Positions 17,007 through 25,559 of a DNA stretch of 64,000 nucleotides are shown here, in pieces. The position numbers and the translations under genes are program-made. Each line of letters starts with the position of its first letter. Position 1 is the first letter of the stretch. This DNA comes from Alcaligenaceae bacterium SAGV5 (GTDB lineage Bacteria > Pseudomonadota > Gammaproteobacteria > Burkholderiales > Burkholderiaceae_B), in contig SPDP01000005.1 of assembly GCA_009360345.1 (NCBI GenBank), forward strand, positions 248,001 to 312,000, in the 5' to 3' direction. A model generated the notes under the pieces. It was not told the DNA's origin. It searched no databases and saw nothing but the letters and a program-made list of their open reading frames with translations.

Positions 17007-17888
17007 TCAATCGACGCCGGGGTTGTGCGCCGGATGCGAGACGCCCAGCGCGGTATAGAAGCTGGCGGGCGGCGTCGCCGGTTCGACGGTGTAGTTGATC
17101 ATCTTGGTGTCGATCCGGCCTTCCTTGATCAGGAATGAGTCGATGCCGTCGAGCACCTGGTTGTGCTTCTCGTTTCCATCCAGGTAGGCCCAGCGCTCGG
17201 TCACCCAGCCGCTTTCCTTGCCGGTGTCGCGCATGATCGTATCGACGATGGTGTATTGCGTCGTCGCCAGGAGTTCGTTGAGGATGCGCGCCGATTCGGC
17301 GATTCCGTCGTGGCCGTGCAGGATGCGTTCGGCGCTGCCGATCAGCGACAGTTTCAGTTTCTCGGAGTAGTTCCGCTCGATATCCAGGGGCACGTTGCCG
17401 ACATAGCGCAAGAGAATATGCTCCCAATAGACTTCATTGGTGGTGCGTTCCCTGATCGGCTTGAAATTGCCCGAGATGACCCGTTCCAAGGTATCGTAGG
17501 ATGGCTTGCTGGCCTCGTCGGTCACATTGGCGCGGATCTTGTCGAACTCGCCGCGCAGCCATGCCTCGCCTTCGGGAGTGGCCGGATCGGTTGACAGCTT
17601 CGTCTTGTCCGCCACGGCCGTTCCGGCCGGCGTGTCGGGGCGGAATGCGACGACGAATTTCTTGGCGTACTCGCCGGACAGCACGCCGGTGTGCAGGCCG
17701 GCGGCAAGGAAGGACGAGCGCGCATGCCTGGCGCGCGCGTGCGCGGATGCGCCATCGGCGGGAGCGGCCCGTCGATCGCCGGGGGCGGAACCGGGAGGAG
17801 CATCGTCCCGCCTGGCGGCATGCAGCGCATGATCGGCGGTGGCCAGGGTGGTCAGTCCTGTCGAAAGACCTAGTGAAAGATTGGGCAT
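17007..17888 (-). CDS. NTF2/SnoaL-like hypothetical protein
   Basis: A 293-residue protein. Residues about 1-75 are low-complexity and Ala/Arg/His-rich with a possible weak signal or linker. The central part (LRGEFDKIRANVTDEASKPS onward) is helical. The C-terminal half contains EHILLRYVGNVPLDIERNY and ends with VLDGIDSFLIKEGRIDTKMI, which matches the NTF2/SnoaL pattern. In this fold a cone-shaped barrel binds a small molecule. It is convergent with the desaturase gene, 14 bp from its stop. No catalytic assignment is possible. The low-complexity N-terminus makes the exact start uncertain. Confidence 0.6.
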   Translation of the reverse strand: MPNLSLGLSTGLTTLATADHALHAARRDDAPPGSAPGDRRAAPADGASAHARARHARSSFLAAGLHTGVLSGEYAKKFVVAFRPDTPAGTAVADKTKLSTDPATPEGEAWLRGEFDKIRANVTDEASKPSYDTLERVISGNFKPIRERTTNEVYWEHILLRYVGNVPLDIERNYSEKLKLSLIGSAERILHGHDGIAESARILNELLATTQYTIVDTIMRDTGKESGWVTERWAYLDGNEKHNQVLDGIDSFLIKEGRIDTKMINYTVEPATPPASFYTALGVSHPAHNPGVD

Positions 17889-17906
17889 GATCTGCTCTCA
17901 AGAGAA

Positions 17907-17928
17907 GGAGGCGCAACGCGGCGCCTCC
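17907..17928 (-). promoter_or_regulatory. Hairpin in the leader between divergent genes
   Basis: GGAGGCGC (17907-17914) and GCGCCTCC (17921-17928) form a perfect 8-bp stem with a 6-nt loop. It lies about 20 bp upstream of the NTF2-like gene on the minus strand and could shape that mRNA leader. No T-run follows on the plus strand, so it is not a typical terminator. Confidence 0.35.
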
Positions 17929-18005
17929 GGGATGGGTCCGGCTGACTTATCTCGTGAGTACAGTGGGTTGGGAAAACGGTTCCTGGTTCCGATGCGATAT
18001 AAACA

Positions 18006-18017
18006 CATGTCTACATG
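18006..18017. promoter_or_regulatory. Palindrome upstream of LysR gene
   Basis: CATGTCTACATG is a 12-bp inverted repeat with CATGT/ACATG arms. It sits just upstream of the LysR start at 18040, so autoregulation is a reasonable guess. Evidence is symmetry and position only. Confidence 0.4.
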
Positions 18018-18039
18018 ACTATTGGACCGGGGAGGCGCG

Positions 18040-18984
18040 ATGGATCGGTTGTGGGCGATGCAGGTGTTCGTGCGTGTGACGGAGTGCGGCAGCTTCTCGC
18101 GGGCCGCGGCGTCGCTGAACCTGGCCAATGCCACGGTGACCGCGTGCGTGCGCAACCTGGAGCGGCATCTCGGGGCGACGCTGATCAACCGGAATACCCG
18201 CTTCTTGTGCCTGACGGACGCCGGCGAGCAGTTCCTGCTGGAGAGCAAGCAGATCCTGCAGGCTGTCGAGCGCGCCGAGGTCAACATCCAGGCGGCGGTG
18301 GGGGAGCTGCGCGGCACGTTGCGCATGGAGGTGCCGATCGCGATCGGGCAGACCCTGATCTGCCCGGCCTTGAGCCTCTTCGCCGCCCGCTATCCCGGCC
18401 TGTCGGTGTCGGTCACGCTGACCAACAGCACGCACAACATGATCGAAAGCGCGATCGACGTCGCGATACGGATGAGACGTGTGGAGGAGGCGGACCTGGT
18501 CGCCCGGCCGATCTATGAAGGCCACTATGTGGTGTGCGGCCGGCCCGATCTGGTGGACCGCCTGCCGGAGCATCCCGCGCAGCTCGACCCCCGCCTGTGC
18601 CTCGGCCTGGTCCAGGAAGGCGGCCGGGGGCCGCTGGAATGGCAGTTGCGGCGCGATGGCGAGGAGCACGTGGCCGTCCGTCCCGACGGGCCGCTGCATT
18701 TCAACAGCAGCAGCGCGTTGATCGGCGCGGCCCTCCGGGGTAGCGGCCTGGTCCATGTGCTCGACGCCTACATCGGCGCTCACGTCGCCAGCGGCGAGCT
18801 GGCCATGGCATATCCCGACTGGACGACCACGACCAAGCCGTTCTATGCCGTTACACCCAAGACTCGTGTCATGTCCCCGAAGATCCGCGCGCTGATCGAC
18901 TTCCTGCTGGAAACGCTCGACCCGCACCGCCGGCCCCAGGCGTGGCAGACGATCCGGGTGGGGGCGGCGGCGGGGGGGCGTTGA
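18040..18984 (+). CDS. LysR-type transcriptional regulator
   Basis: A 314-residue LysR protein. The N-terminal domain reads MDRLWAMQVFVRVTECGSFS followed by RAAASLNLANATVTACV; the effector domain contains IDVAIRMRRVEEADLVARPI, the pattern of the CrgA/DhcR-like LysR branch. GGGAGG precedes the ATG at 18040, which is chosen over the in-frame start at 18022. It ends 9 bp before the convergent racemase gene. Its target is not fixed by position: the NTF2-like gene is divergent, the racemase trio is convergent. Confidence 0.92.
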   Translation: MDRLWAMQVFVRVTECGSFSRAAASLNLANATVTACVRNLERHLGATLINRNTRFLCLTDAGEQFLLESKQILQAVERAEVNIQAAVGELRGTLRMEVPIAIGQTLICPALSLFAARYPGLSVSVTLTNSTHNMIESAIDVAIRMRRVEEADLVARPIYEGHYVVCGRPDLVDRLPEHPAQLDPRLCLGLVQEGGRGPLEWQLRRDGEEHVAVRPDGPLHFNSSSALIGAALRGSGLVHVLDAYIGAHVASGELAMAYPDWTTTTKPFYAVTPKTRVMSPKIRALIDFLLETLDPHRRPQAWQTIRVGAAAGGR

Positions 18985-18993
18985 CGGGGGCGG

Positions 18994-19791
18994 CTACGGG
19001 AAGCCGCGATAGAACGCGCAGATCTCGTCGATGCGTTCGGGGGCGGGCGGTTCCCGGAAGATGCCGCGGCGACTGGCGGTGATGCCTTGCCGTTGCAGGC
19101 TGACCAGCAGTTCGGCGTGCCTGACCCAGCAGCTCAGCGAATCCAGCACGGGAGCGCCATCGACACTGGTGACGCCGTTCTCGAGCAGCAGCACGCACAG
19201 CGGGGCTTCGCCGGGAATGATCACGTCGGCGCCCTTTTCGAGCTCGCGCCGGGCCGCGGCCTGGAAGCGTTCGATCAGGGGCGTCGGGTCGCCGTAGGCA
19301 CGCAGCACGTCATGGAAACGGAAGCCGACGTCCGACACGCTGCACAGCCGTTCCTGCAATCCGTAGCGGCGGACGTTGTCGGCGACCAGTTCGCCCAGTT
19401 CGCGGATGAATACCAGGACCGAGAACTTCGCGCCGAGCTGGCACGCCGTCAGCATGGCCGATTCGCCGTAGCCGACCACCGGCAGCGAAAGCAGCGACCG
19501 CAGTTCGCGCAGCGCCGTGTCCGGCAGCGTGCTGACGGCGAATGCGTCATAGCCCTCGCGTTGGGCGGCCAGCCCCGCATGGATGAGCTGCACAGCATGC
19601 AGGGCTTGCAGGCCATAGTGGCGGATATCCGTGCCGGGATACTCGGATCGGTAGGTGCCGGGCCGCATGCCATGCAGCACGATGTCGGTTCCGGGAGAGG
19701 CGACCCGCGCGAAGTGGGTCGCCAGCGCGTCGTTGTACGGACCGAGATCTTCCAGGACGGTGAGGCTCTGGTGCCAGATGCGCAGGCTCAT
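18994..19791 (-). CDS. Asp/Glu/hydantoin racemase-fold protein lacking the cysteine pair
   Basis: A 265-residue protein with the two-domain Asp/Glu racemase layout, including HYGLQALHAVQLIHAGLAAQ, AVSTLPDTALRELRSLLSLP and VVGYGESA. In this superfamily two Cys residues act as acid and base. Here the first position reads AVSTLPD (Ser/Thr) and the second, in VIIPGEAPLCVL, reads Glu with a displaced Cys. Canonical racemisation is therefore doubtful; decarboxylation or isomerisation of a malonate-like acid is possible, as arylmalonate decarboxylase keeps only one Cys. The start overlaps the upstream isochorismatase-like stop (ATGA at 19788-19791). Confidence 0.8.
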   Translation of the reverse strand: MSLRIWHQSLTVLEDLGPYNDALATHFARVASPGTDIVLHGMRPGTYRSEYPGTDIRHYGLQALHAVQLIHAGLAAQREGYDAFAVSTLPDTALRELRSLLSLPVVGYGESAMLTACQLGAKFSVLVFIRELGELVADNVRRYGLQERLCSVSDVGFRFHDVLRAYGDPTPLIERFQAAARRELEKGADVIIPGEAPLCVLLLENGVTSVDGAPVLDSLSCWVRHAELLVSLQRQGITASRRGIFREPPAPERIDEICAFYRGFP

Positions 19792-20375
19792 GGGGTTCCT
19801 CCGAAATCGACGGCATCGGATTGTTCGACCCGGCAGAAGCGTCCGATGCTCGCGATCGAGTTGCGGTGCTCTTCCGCGGAATGCGCGGCGCAGCAGTCCT
19901 CCAGCACCACGACATCGAAGTCCCGGTCGTGCGCGTCGCGAACGGTGGCCTGGACCACCGCCTGTGTCGTTACGCCCGAGCAGACGATGCGGCCGATGCC
20001 CAGGGTGCGGAGCTGGAGCATCAGCGGGGTGGCGTAGAACGGACTGACGCGGTGCTTGACGATCTGGATGTCGCCGGTCTGCTGAGGCAATTCGGGGTGG
20101 ATGTCGCATCCCCAGCTCCCCAGCTTGAAAAGGCCGGCCTTGGGCGCACCCGAGAAGACCGGCGAGCCCGGCGGGCATTCGCGGTAGTCGGGCGAGAATC
20201 CGACCCGGACGAAGCCGACGAACGCGCCCGCCCGGCGCGCGCGTTCGATGGCCGACACCGTCCGCGGGATGATGCCGCGCGCGCGGACTTGTTCGCCCAG
20301 GGGCGACGCGCCGTTGGGACCTTCGCCGTGGACGAGGTCGTTCTGCATGTCAAGCACGAGATAGATGGACTTCAT
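19788..20375 (-). CDS. Isochorismatase/cysteine-hydrolase-fold protein without the catalytic Cys
   Basis: A 195-residue Rossmann-like hydrolase of the isochorismatase family, with YLVLDMQNDLVHGE (catalytic Asp) at the N-terminus and the Lys in IVKHRVSPFYATPL near residue 110. The third catalytic element, normally TxxxCV, reads SGVTTQAVVQATVRDA, with Val at the Cys position. EntB/PhzD-type isochorismatases also lack this Cys and use Asp/Lys to split a vinyl ether. Amidase activity (N-carbamoylsarcosine or nicotinamidase type) is unlikely. It is translationally coupled to the racemase-fold gene and follows the SDR gene by 34 bp. Confidence 0.85.
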   Translation of the reverse strand: MKSIYLVLDMQNDLVHGEGPNGASPLGEQVRARGIIPRTVSAIERARRAGAFVGFVRVGFSPDYRECPPGSPVFSGAPKAGLFKLGSWGCDIHPELPQQTGDIQIVKHRVSPFYATPLMLQLRTLGIGRIVCSGVTTQAVVQATVRDAHDRDFDVVVLEDCCAAHSAEEHRNSIASIGRFCRVEQSDAVDFGGTP

Positions 20376-20409
20376 GGACAGGGAGCCTTGGGAAGGAAAA
20401 AATCTGGCG

Positions 20410-21165
20410 TCAGTCGCACCACATGGCGCCGTTGACGTCGAGAATCTCGCCGCTGACGAAGCCGGCCTCGTCAGCCGCCAGGAACAGCACCGCGCGCGAG
20501 ACATCGGCCACCGTGCCCATCCGGCCGGCGGGAATCGCCGCGCGCAGCGCCGCGGGAAACGAGGCCGTCATCCCGGTGGCGATGGGGCCGGGGGCGACGG
20601 CGTTGACGGTGATGCCACTGGCCGCCAGCTCCCTGGCCAGGAAGGCGGTCATCACGTGTACGCCGGCCTTGGATACGCCATAGGCCACGTTGCCGGCCAG
20701 TTGCTGCTCGGCGGGGTCGAGCCAGGGGCGGGCGTTGCCGCCGTTCTTGCCGACCACGGAGCCGAGGTTGACGATGCGGCCGTAGTGGCGGCGGCGCATC
20801 GGGCCGATCACCGCCTGGCAAGCAAGGAAGCTGCCCTTGAGGTTGACGTCGAGGACGCGGTTCCATTCGGCCTCGTCCAGTTCGGCGGCCGTCCCGAAGG
20901 ACACCACGCCGGCGGCATTGACCAGGATGTCCAGCCGGCCGCGCTCCTGTTCGATGCGATGCACCAGCGCCGTCACGGCCCCGCGATCGGTGACGTCCAA
21001 GGGTTCGACGGCGTCGCCGCCGGGGCGTGCCGGCGATCCGCTCCGGTCGGCGGCGATCACCTGGGCGCCGCGTTCTCGCAGCGCGGCGGTGATCGCCTGG
21101 CCGATCGCGCCCGCTCCTCCCGTTACCAGGGCGACACGGCCGGCGAAATCATGCATGGCGATCAT
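20410..21165 (-). CDS. Short-chain dehydrogenase/reductase
   Basis: A 251-residue classical SDR with TGGAGAIGQAI cofactor loop, NAAG at residue about 88, the catalytic Ser in VNLGSVVG and the Tyr/Lys pair in VAYGVSKAGVH. The end, VSGEILDVNGAMWCD, is typical of FabG-like enzymes. First gene of a minus-strand SDR/isochorismatase-like/racemase-like trio. A second ATG lies three codons downstream (21156). Substrate unknown; no transporter receptor is in the trio, but a divergent Bug gene starts 357 bp away at 21523. Confidence 0.92.
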   Translation of the reverse strand: MIAMHDFAGRVALVTGGAGAIGQAITAALRERGAQVIAADRSGSPARPGGDAVEPLDVTDRGAVTALVHRIEQERGRLDILVNAAGVVSFGTAAELDEAEWNRVLDVNLKGSFLACQAVIGPMRRRHYGRIVNLGSVVGKNGGNARPWLDPAEQQLAGNVAYGVSKAGVHVMTAFLARELAASGITVNAVAPGPIATGMTASFPAALRAAIPAGRMGTVADVSRAVLFLAADEAGFVSGEILDVNGAMWCD

Positions 21166-21522
21166 CCCGCGTCCATGAAGCGTGCATGGGGGTTCCTGTT
21201 TCGTTCAAGTGGGACGAGATTGCGCCAGGCGGCCCCTGGCTGGCGAGACGCCGGCGCCGAAAGACCTATTAGATTTTCGTGAAAAGCCGAGCGGGCTTGC
21301 GCCGGACGGCGTTGTGGCTGGCCAGGCGGGCAGTCCTGCGGCGCCGCAGCCGGGATTTCGCCTTTGTTGAACAGCCTGTTCGGAATGATCGAACGCGGGG
21401 TGGGCGCGGTTCGATAGACTTTCCCGTACGCGTGCATGTCATGCAAGACGGTGCGGCGCATATTCCGACAAGAACAGAGCATCGTCCGCGTGGCGAAACG
21501 CGGCGATGCGTGGAGACGATCC

Positions 21523-22515
21523 GTGAAGAAAGTGTGGTCGAGCAATCGACGCCTGGCCGGCCTGGCGCTGGCCGGCGTAGTCGCGAGCGGCTGGGCAAGC
21601 CTTGCGTTGGCGCAGGACTATCCCGCGCGCCCCATCCGCCTGGTGGTACCGTTCGCCGCCGGGGGCGGGACGGACGTGCTGGCCCGTCTGCTGGCCAGGC
21701 CCATGGGGCAGAGCCTGGGACAGTCGGTCGTGGTGGAGAACGTGACGGGCGCCGGCGGCACCATCGGGGCGATGCAGGTGGCGCGCGCGGCGGCCGATGG
21801 CTATACGCTCATCATCGGAACGCCAGGAAGCATCCAGATCAATCCCGCGATGCAGCCCGACCTGGCCTATGATCCCTCCAGGGATTTCGCGCCGGTCTCG
21901 CGTTTCTCCGACAGTCCGGTCGTGTTGATCGTCAACAAGGACACGCCCTACCAATCGGCCCAGGACCTGGTCCAGGCCGCGCGTGCCAAGCCGGGCAGCA
22001 TCAATTTCGGCAGTGCGGGGGTCGGTTCGCTGTCGCATTTCAGCGCCGAGATGTTCCAGTACCTCGCCAAGGTGAAGATGACGCACGTGCCTTATCGTGG
22101 AACCGCGCCTGCCATGACCGACCTGCGGTCGGGGGTCCTGCAGGTCGATTTCGAGAACCTGCCCGCCGCGCTCGGCCTGATCAAGGACAAGCAGGTGCGG
22201 GCACTGGGCATGGGGTCGTCCGGGCGTTCCTCTTTCTTGCCCGAACTGCCCACGCTGGCCGAGCAAGGCGTTGCCGAGTACGAGTCGACCTCGTGGACGG
22301 GCCTGTTCGCCCCGGCGGGCACGCCGCCGACGGTCATCGCGCGGCTCGAGCGCGCCGCCATCGCGGCTGCGCGCGACCCGGCGGTGCAGGCTTCGCTGAA
22401 GGAGCTTGGCGCCGAACCGGTGGGGAGCACCGCCGGCGAATTCCGCGATTTCCTGGTCAAGCGCAAGCCGCTGGTGGAACAGATCGTCAAGGCCTCGGAC
22501 ATGAAGGCCAAGTGA
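21523..22515 (+). CDS. Bug/TctC-family periplasmic solute-binding protein
   Basis: A 330-residue receptor. The start is taken as GTG 21523 with GGAGA nine bases upstream, giving a normal signal peptide (LAGLALAGVVASGWASLALAQ). The in-frame ATG at 21436 would add 29 Arg-rich residues before it. Family blocks are YPARPIRLVVPFAAGG, GTDVLAR (loop Asp), VVVENVTGAGGTIG and ADGYT. Divergent from the SDR trio and followed 45 bp later by a CMD-like gene, so it may serve either pathway. Confidence 0.94.
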   Translation: MKKVWSSNRRLAGLALAGVVASGWASLALAQDYPARPIRLVVPFAAGGGTDVLARLLARPMGQSLGQSVVVENVTGAGGTIGAMQVARAAADGYTLIIGTPGSIQINPAMQPDLAYDPSRDFAPVSRFSDSPVVLIVNKDTPYQSAQDLVQAARAKPGSINFGSAGVGSLSHFSAEMFQYLAKVKMTHVPYRGTAPAMTDLRSGVLQVDFENLPAALGLIKDKQVRALGMGSSGRSSFLPELPTLAEQGVAEYESTSWTGLFAPAGTPPTVIARLERAAIAAARDPAVQASLKELGAEPVGSTAGEFRDFLVKRKPLVEQIVKASDMKAK

Positions 22516-22560
22516 AGCGCCGCGAACCGGCGAATGCCGCAACAGGAGGATGAAAAAACG

Positions 22561-23313
22561 ATGACAGGCTCAGGACGAGGCAGCGGACCCGATCAACTGG
22601 GCGACGGGTTGGCGACCGTCGACGAATTGCTCGCCCGGCTGGATGAATTCCGCGCGAGACGCGGTTATGTGAATCCCCAGCAAGGGCCGATGGCGGCGGC
22701 GCTGCCGCAGGTCTTTGACGGCTATCGCGTGTTCTACAAGGCGCTGGTGCTGGACGAGAAGCACCTCGGGCCGCTGGAGAAGGAGTTCGTCTGGCTGGTG
22801 TTGCTGTGCGTTGCGGGCGAACTCGGCACGCACCACCTTAACCTGTTCTTCCAGCACGGTGGCACCGATGCCCAGGCCAACGCGGCGTTCCGGCTGTCGG
22901 CCTGGGTGGCCGGCGTGCGCGCCTTCGTGTTCGTCGAGGAGAACTGGCAAGGCTATTTCCCTCGTGTCGAGGCGGGCCGCTCCTACCGTGAGGGCGTCGA
23001 TGCCTTGATCGCCGGGATGGCCGATGTGCCGGCGGACTGGGCGCATCTTGCCCTGCTGTCGGCCCACGCTGGCAACAAATCCAAATGGGGCGTCGGGGCA
23101 GAACTCGAGGCGGGCTACGAACTCGGCATATCGGAAGCGCGAATGGCCGAGGCCATGAGCGTGGCGCTATGGCCCTGTGGCGCGAATTGTTTTCACGATG
23201 CGGCGGGTGTCTGGCTGGATCTGGTGCGCGCGGGCCGGGTGCCGGCGTCGCCGCAGTTCAAGGCGTGGGCGGCGCTGCCGAGCCAGGATGGGTTCGAGCT
23301 GGGGCGGGGATAG
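22561..23313 (+). CDS. Carboxymuconolactone-decarboxylase-like (AhpD-fold) protein
   Basis: A 250-residue all-helical protein with two AhpD/CMD-like repeats, LGPLEKEFVWLVLLCVAGEL and ELGISEARMAEAMSVALWPC. The first repeat has GTHHLNLF where AhpD-type CxxC redox cysteines would sit, so a peroxidase role is unlikely. CMD-type members decarboxylate or isomerise lactones. The ATG at 22561 is preceded by AGGAGGA with normal spacing and is preferred to 22534. Pairs with the upstream Bug gene in a two-gene operon. Confidence 0.75.
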   Translation: MTGSGRGSGPDQLGDGLATVDELLARLDEFRARRGYVNPQQGPMAAALPQVFDGYRVFYKALVLDEKHLGPLEKEFVWLVLLCVAGELGTHHLNLFFQHGGTDAQANAAFRLSAWVAGVRAFVFVEENWQGYFPRVEAGRSYREGVDALIAGMADVPADWAHLALLSAHAGNKSKWGVGAELEAGYELGISEARMAEAMSVALWPCGANCFHDAAGVWLDLVRAGRVPASPQFKAWAALPSQDGFELGRG

Positions 23314-23324
23314 CGACGGGCCGG

Positions 23325-23341
23325 GGCTTCGGGACGAAGCC
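23325..23341 (+). terminator. Hairpin after the CMD-like gene
   Basis: GGCTTCG and CGAAGCC form a perfect 7-bp stem around a 3-base loop about 12 bp after the stop codon. No T-run follows, so it may act as a Rho-dependent or mRNA-stabilising hairpin rather than a true intrinsic terminator. Confidence 0.35.
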
Positions 23342-23394
23342 TCCGGTGCCATGCGCCAGATCGGCCGCATCTCCCGCGCAGGGTGGAGCATGCT

Positions 23395-23413
23395 GATAAG
23401 AACGATTCTCATC
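23395..23413. promoter_or_regulatory. Fur-box-like sequence upstream of the acyl-CoA operon
   Basis: GATAAGAACGATTCTCATC matches 12 of 19 positions of the classical Fur box GATAATGATAATCATTATC and keeps the GATAA and ATC ends. It lies about 145 bp upstream of the Bug gene at 23558. A weak match; iron control of this operon would be unexpected. Confidence 0.3.
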
Positions 23414-23440
23414 GTATGTGCCGACCCGGTCGTGGCAATA

Positions 23441-23457
23441 AAGACTTGTCAGGTCTT
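23441..23457. promoter_or_regulatory. Inverted repeat, candidate operator of the acyl-CoA operon
   Basis: AAGAC and GTCTT flank TTGTCAG, giving a 17-bp inverted repeat about 100 bp upstream of the first gene of the 23.5-35.7 kb operon. Position suits a repressor or activator site; the LysR regulator embedded in the operon (33448) is one possible ligand. Confidence 0.35.
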
Positions 23458-23557
23458 AATCATGCGAATTTAAGTGTTAGACGAGCATGGATCGTCCTCC
23501 TACCATAGCCTCACAACAAGGCCATGGCTGGCGTAGCCAGTCGCACAGGAGACGATC

Positions 23558-24544
23558 ATGTTCTTTTCCCAACGCCCACGCGCCGGCTTGCTCCCTCGCA
23601 TGCTGGCCCTTGCATTCGCGATAGCGGCTGGCGGCACGGCGGTGGCCGATGATTTTCCTTCCCGCTCCATCAGGTTCGTCGTTCCGTTCGTGCCCGGCAG
23701 TATCACCGACATTGCCGCCCGCTATTACGCCAAGCGGCTGGGTGAGGAGACGGGCCAGTCGGTCGTCGTGGAGAACAAGGCGGGCGGCAACGGTCTCATC
23801 GGTGTCAGCGCCGTGCTGAACGCGCCGCACGATGGCTACACGATGCTGGTGGGAACGACCTCCATCCTGGCAACCAACGTCGCGCTGTACCGGGCTCTTC
23901 CCTACGATCCGCTCAAGGATCTGGCGGCATTGGGCATGATGGCCTCGGTGCCGAGCGTCATCGCCGTACCCGTGGGGTCCGAGCGCTCCAGCATCGAAGC
24001 GCTGGTGAAGGCCGGCCGCGCCAAACCCGATTCGTTGAACTACGCCGCTGGTGCGACGAGCTATCAGTTGATGGGTGAGTTGCTCCAGGAAAAGGCGTCC
24101 TTCACCGCTCGCGCGATTCCTTATAAAGGCGTGGGCGCGGCGCTCAATGCGCTGATCGGCAAGGAAGTCGATTTTTCGATCGTCGACGCGACGAGCGCGC
24201 TGGGGTCGGTGCAGGGCGGAACGATTCAGGCTCTGGCCGTAGCCTCCCGGGAACGGCTCCCGCTGCTTCCCAGCGTGCCTACTACGGCCGAGGCCGGCCT
24301 TCCCGACTTCGTGGCCTCCACCTGGGTCGCGGCTGTTGCGCCGGCCCAGGTTCCCGCAGCCCGGCTCGCCAGGCTTGAACAATTGTTCGCCAAGATCGCC
24401 AACGATCCCGCCACCCGCAAGTTCTTCACCGAGCGCGGCGCGGAAGTCACGGGCGGCGGAGCCGCCGCGCTCCGCACCCGCCAGAAGGAAGAGATCGAGC
24501 TGTGGTCGCGCATCGTCAAGAGCGCAAAGATCGAACAGCTTTAA
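23558..24544 (+). CDS. Bug/TctC-family periplasmic solute-binding protein
   Basis: A 328-residue receptor with signal peptide (MLALAFAIAAGGTAVADD) and blocks FPSRSIRFVVPFVPGS, ITDIAAR (loop Asp), VVVENKAGGNGLIG and HDGYT. AGGAGA lies at a normal distance before the ATG. It is the first gene of a 12-gene co-directional cluster for acyl-CoA metabolism and is followed directly by a second, quite different Bug gene. Two receptors in series suggest two ligands or one high-capacity uptake or sensing function. Confidence 0.95.
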   Translation: MFFSQRPRAGLLPRMLALAFAIAAGGTAVADDFPSRSIRFVVPFVPGSITDIAARYYAKRLGEETGQSVVVENKAGGNGLIGVSAVLNAPHDGYTMLVGTTSILATNVALYRALPYDPLKDLAALGMMASVPSVIAVPVGSERSSIEALVKAGRAKPDSLNYAAGATSYQLMGELLQEKASFTARAIPYKGVGAALNALIGKEVDFSIVDATSALGSVQGGTIQALAVASRERLPLLPSVPTTAEAGLPDFVASTWVAAVAPAQVPAARLARLEQLFAKIANDPATRKFFTERGAEVTGGGAAALRTRQKEEIELWSRIVKSAKIEQL

Positions 24545-24573
24545 GCACCAACGACTGATTGGTAGGACTTCCG

Positions 24574-25530
24574 ATGCCCATCGCCCGATTCGCACGCGGG
24601 GCCGTCCTGGCCCTGTTCGTCGCCGCTCCTGCCGCGAAAGCGGCTGACTGCCCCGTCATCACGCTGGTCGCGCCGTTTCCCGCCGGTTCGACCACCGATA
24701 CGATTGCACGCGCGCTTGCCAGGGACATGGGCAGGCAGCTCGCCACGGCCATCGTCATTGAGAACAAGCCCGGCGCCGAAGGCCAGATCGCGGCGCTTGA
24801 CGTGCTCAAGGCCAAGCCCGATGGCTGCCGGCTGCTGTTCGCCACGTCGGGCAACCTGTCCATCGCCCCGCACATCCGCCGCCAGCCGCCCTATGAAGTC
24901 CATCGGGACTTCACCACCATCGCCGACGTCGGGCGCTACACCTATCTGCTGTACACGAGCGCGAGTTTTCCGGTGCGCAGCTACGCGGAGTTCGTCGCCC
25001 AGGTCAAGCACAAGCCGGGTCAATACAACTACGGAACGGGCTCCAACACCAACCTGATGGCCTTCGCGCATCTCAGCCAGAAATCGGGGGTGGAGATGGT
25101 CCGCGTGCCGTTCAAGGGAGAGCCGCCCGCCATCCAGGAAATCATCGCGGGACGCGTGCAGGCCATCGTCGCGACGACCATGGGGATTCCCTACGTGGAA
25201 AGCGGCAGATTGCGCGCCCTCGCGGTCATGGGATCGCGGCGCGCGGAACTGCTGCCCGACACGCCTACGCTGGCCGAACTGGGGGTTCCCCCCTTGGACA
25301 TCGTGCCATGGGCCGGATTGTTCGGCCCCGCCGGCATGCGGCCCGCCATGACCGATCGCTTGCACGCGGTCGCCAACAAGGCGCTGGCCGCCAAGGAAGT
25401 CGCGCAGGCGGCGCGCGCCGCGGGCTTCGAACTGAACGCATCCTCCAGGCAGGAATTCGAACGGCTCATTGCCGAGCAGGACGCCGTCTATCGGCAGAAG
25501 ATCCAGGAACTCGGCCTGTTGGAAGACTAG
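24574..25530 (+). CDS. Bug/TctC-family periplasmic solute-binding protein (divergent)
   Basis: A 318-residue receptor with signal peptide (GAVLALFVAAPAAKAADC). The family blocks are recognisable but shifted from consensus: CPVITLVAPFPAGS, TTDTIAR (loop Asp), IVIENKPGAEGQIA and KPDGCR in place of ADGYT. The ATG at 24574 follows GGTAGGA. Only 29 bp separate it from the upstream Bug gene. Low identity to its neighbour shows it is not a recent tandem duplicate. Confidence 0.93.
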   Translation: MPIARFARGAVLALFVAAPAAKAADCPVITLVAPFPAGSTTDTIARALARDMGRQLATAIVIENKPGAEGQIAALDVLKAKPDGCRLLFATSGNLSIAPHIRRQPPYEVHRDFTTIADVGRYTYLLYTSASFPVRSYAEFVAQVKHKPGQYNYGTGSNTNLMAFAHLSQKSGVEMVRVPFKGEPPAIQEIIAGRVQAIVATTMGIPYVESGRLRALAVMGSRRAELLPDTPTLAELGVPPLDIVPWAGLFGPAGMRPAMTDRLHAVANKALAAKEVAQAARAAGFELNASSRQEFERLIAEQDAVYRQKIQELGLLED

Positions 25531-25559
25531 CCTCAGCCTCACCAAGGAACGAATAGGAT

